From: Candidatus Gribaldobacteria bacterium
GTDB lineage: Bacteria; Patescibacteriota; Minisyncoccia; Minisyncoccales; CG1-02-41-26
Direction of reading: 5' to 3'
Assembly (NCBI GenBank): GCA_026396775.1
Contig: JAPLWD010000034.1
Span: forward strand, 1-6,258
Length of the DNA stretch: 6,258 bases
Below are positions 5,332-6,258 of the stretch, in pieces. The notes beneath the pieces were generated by a model, which saw nothing but the letters and a program-made list of their open reading frames with translations, had not been told where the DNA came from and did no database searches. The position numbers and the translations under genes were made by a program. Every line of letters begins with the position of its first letter. The stretch's first letter is position 1.

Positions 5332-6258
5332 TTACTTGCCGGCTTTGATTTCAATTACATCGCCATCTTGCACAATGTATTCCTTACCTTCGGTGCGCAA
5401 AAGCCCCTTGGTTCTAGCATACTTTTAATAAATCTTGCCAGTTAATCACTTCGGCTTTAATAAAGGCTTCCTCAAAATCACTGTGGATTACTCCACCCGC
5501 TTGAGGCGCTTTTTGCTGACGCTTTAAAGTCCACGCCCTAGTTTCATCTGGCCCGGTAGTTAAAAAGGTAATTAAATCTAAAGCCTCATAAGCTTTCTGA
5601 ATTAAACTCTCTAAACCCGACTGGGCTTTCAAACCAAAATTAATCCTTTCTTCCTCGTTCCAATCAGCTGCCTCCAACTCGGTTAAAATATCAATCACCA
5701 CATAGGGCCAGTTATTTTGATTAAAAACATTTTGAATTTCACTTGAAAAATCATCTTCGACTCCGTTAATCAAGTAAAGCCGTTTTTTCATCGTTAAAAG
5801 ACACAGTGTTTTTAGGATCATCTTTTCTTCCACTGAAAAATCCATTTCGCTTAAAATCTGACCAGCCGACAACAACCCCTGCACCTTTTTAGCTACTTCC
5901 AATTCTTTGAGAGCTTCTTTTTTGCCTGACTTGCTTTCTCTTTCCAAAGCTCCCAACCGCTTTTGAAGAGTTTCTAAATCTTTTAAAATTAATTCAGTGT
6001 CTAAAATTTCTTTATCCCGCAAAATATCCACCGAGGTTTGAGTATTCACCACATTGCCATTATTAAAAGCTCTCAACACATAAACAATCGCATCAGCCTC
6101 CCTGATATTAGCTAAAAATTTATTACCCAAGCCCTCCCCACTAGCCGCCCCCTTTACCAAGCCAGCAATGTCCACAAACTCTAAAGCCGTATAAACTTTT
6201 TTAGCCGAATGAGTCAAAACTGCCAGCTGATCCACTCGAATATCAGGCACCGCAACAA
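5332..6258 (-). CDS. ychF: YchF/OLA1-family NTPase, 5' end outside window, frameshift near 3' end
   Basis: YchF is a TRAFAC-class P-loop ATPase/GTPase that binds ribosomes and is found in nearly all bacteria. The P-loop (G1) lies outside the window. Visible in order: VPDIRVDQLA; the G3 region FVDIAGLVKGA with GEGLGNKFLANIREADAIVYVLRAF; a helical, Lys/Glu-rich coiled-coil insert; the family's N-x-x-E form of the base-recognition motif (NGVE, in LYLINGVEDDF); and the C-terminal TGS-type domain with TRAWTLKRQQKAPQAGGVIHSDFE and FIKAEVINWQDLLK. After DLLK the frame hits TAG at 5416-5414, but the next frame continues YARTKGLLRTEGKEYIVQDG and DVIEIKAGK to a TAA at 5334-5332, exactly the expected family ending. 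Removing one A from the run at 5423-5426 restores one frame, and the restored length fits the usual ~360 aa. An apparent start at the GTG at 6250 is internal: the frame stays open to the window edge. Confidence 0.93.
5414..5426 (-). other. Frameshift site in ychF (extra A in a four-A run)
   Basis: On the minus strand the message reads TTA TTA AAA GTA TGC TAG. With three As instead of four it would read TTA TTA AAG TAT GCT AGA ACC AAG, giving LLKYARTK and joining the conserved C-terminus. The broken frame lacks the last ~30 residues of the C-terminal domain. The change may be a sequencing or assembly error or a real mutation. A programmed +1 shift is possible but has no other support. Confidence 0.8.

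Overview
The window is AT-rich, gene-dense bacterial DNA. Every gene I can support reads on the minus strand, so transcription runs from high to low coordinates. Several traits suggest a small-genome bacterium of the candidate phyla radiation (Patescibacteria): start codons mostly lack Shine-Dalgarno sequences, the PrmC has a short N-terminal domain, and a membrane-anchored protein of a style common in that group is present. This placement is an inference from style, not from a marker gene. Genes end in TAA, TAG and, once, TGA, so nothing calls for a recoded stop.

In the direction of transcription, the window opens inside ychF, a conserved ribosome-associated P-loop NTPase gene whose 5' end lies beyond base 6258. 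Its last ~30 codons are in a different frame from the rest: one extra A in a short A run near 5423-5426 makes a premature TAG, while the correct family C-terminus continues in the next frame to a TAA at 5332. A good extended -10 promoter follows (5263-5290). It drives a 609-residue protein I cannot assign (3413-5242), with a CPxC motif at its C-terminus. That gene overlaps by 16 bp a small 71-codon frame with a TTG start (3213-3428). This pair is the best candidate for something undescribed.

A palindromic interspersed repeat (3042-3142, with a fragment at 3008) separates this pair from two overlapping housekeeping-type genes: a HAD-family phosphatase (2373-2993) and prmC, the release-factor glutamine methyltransferase (1637-2416). 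A second, partly degraded copy of the repeat (1558-1633) sits immediately after prmC. It is followed by a pyruvoyl-dependent arginine decarboxylase (880-1431), which makes agmatine for polyamine metabolism. Last is a membrane-anchored protein (800 down to base 1) that runs off the left edge of the window.

The genes do not form one obvious pathway. YchF and PrmC both act around translation, arginine decarboxylase is metabolic, and the 609/71-residue pair and the anchored protein are of unknown function. No tRNA, rRNA, CRISPR array, transposase or phage gene was seen.
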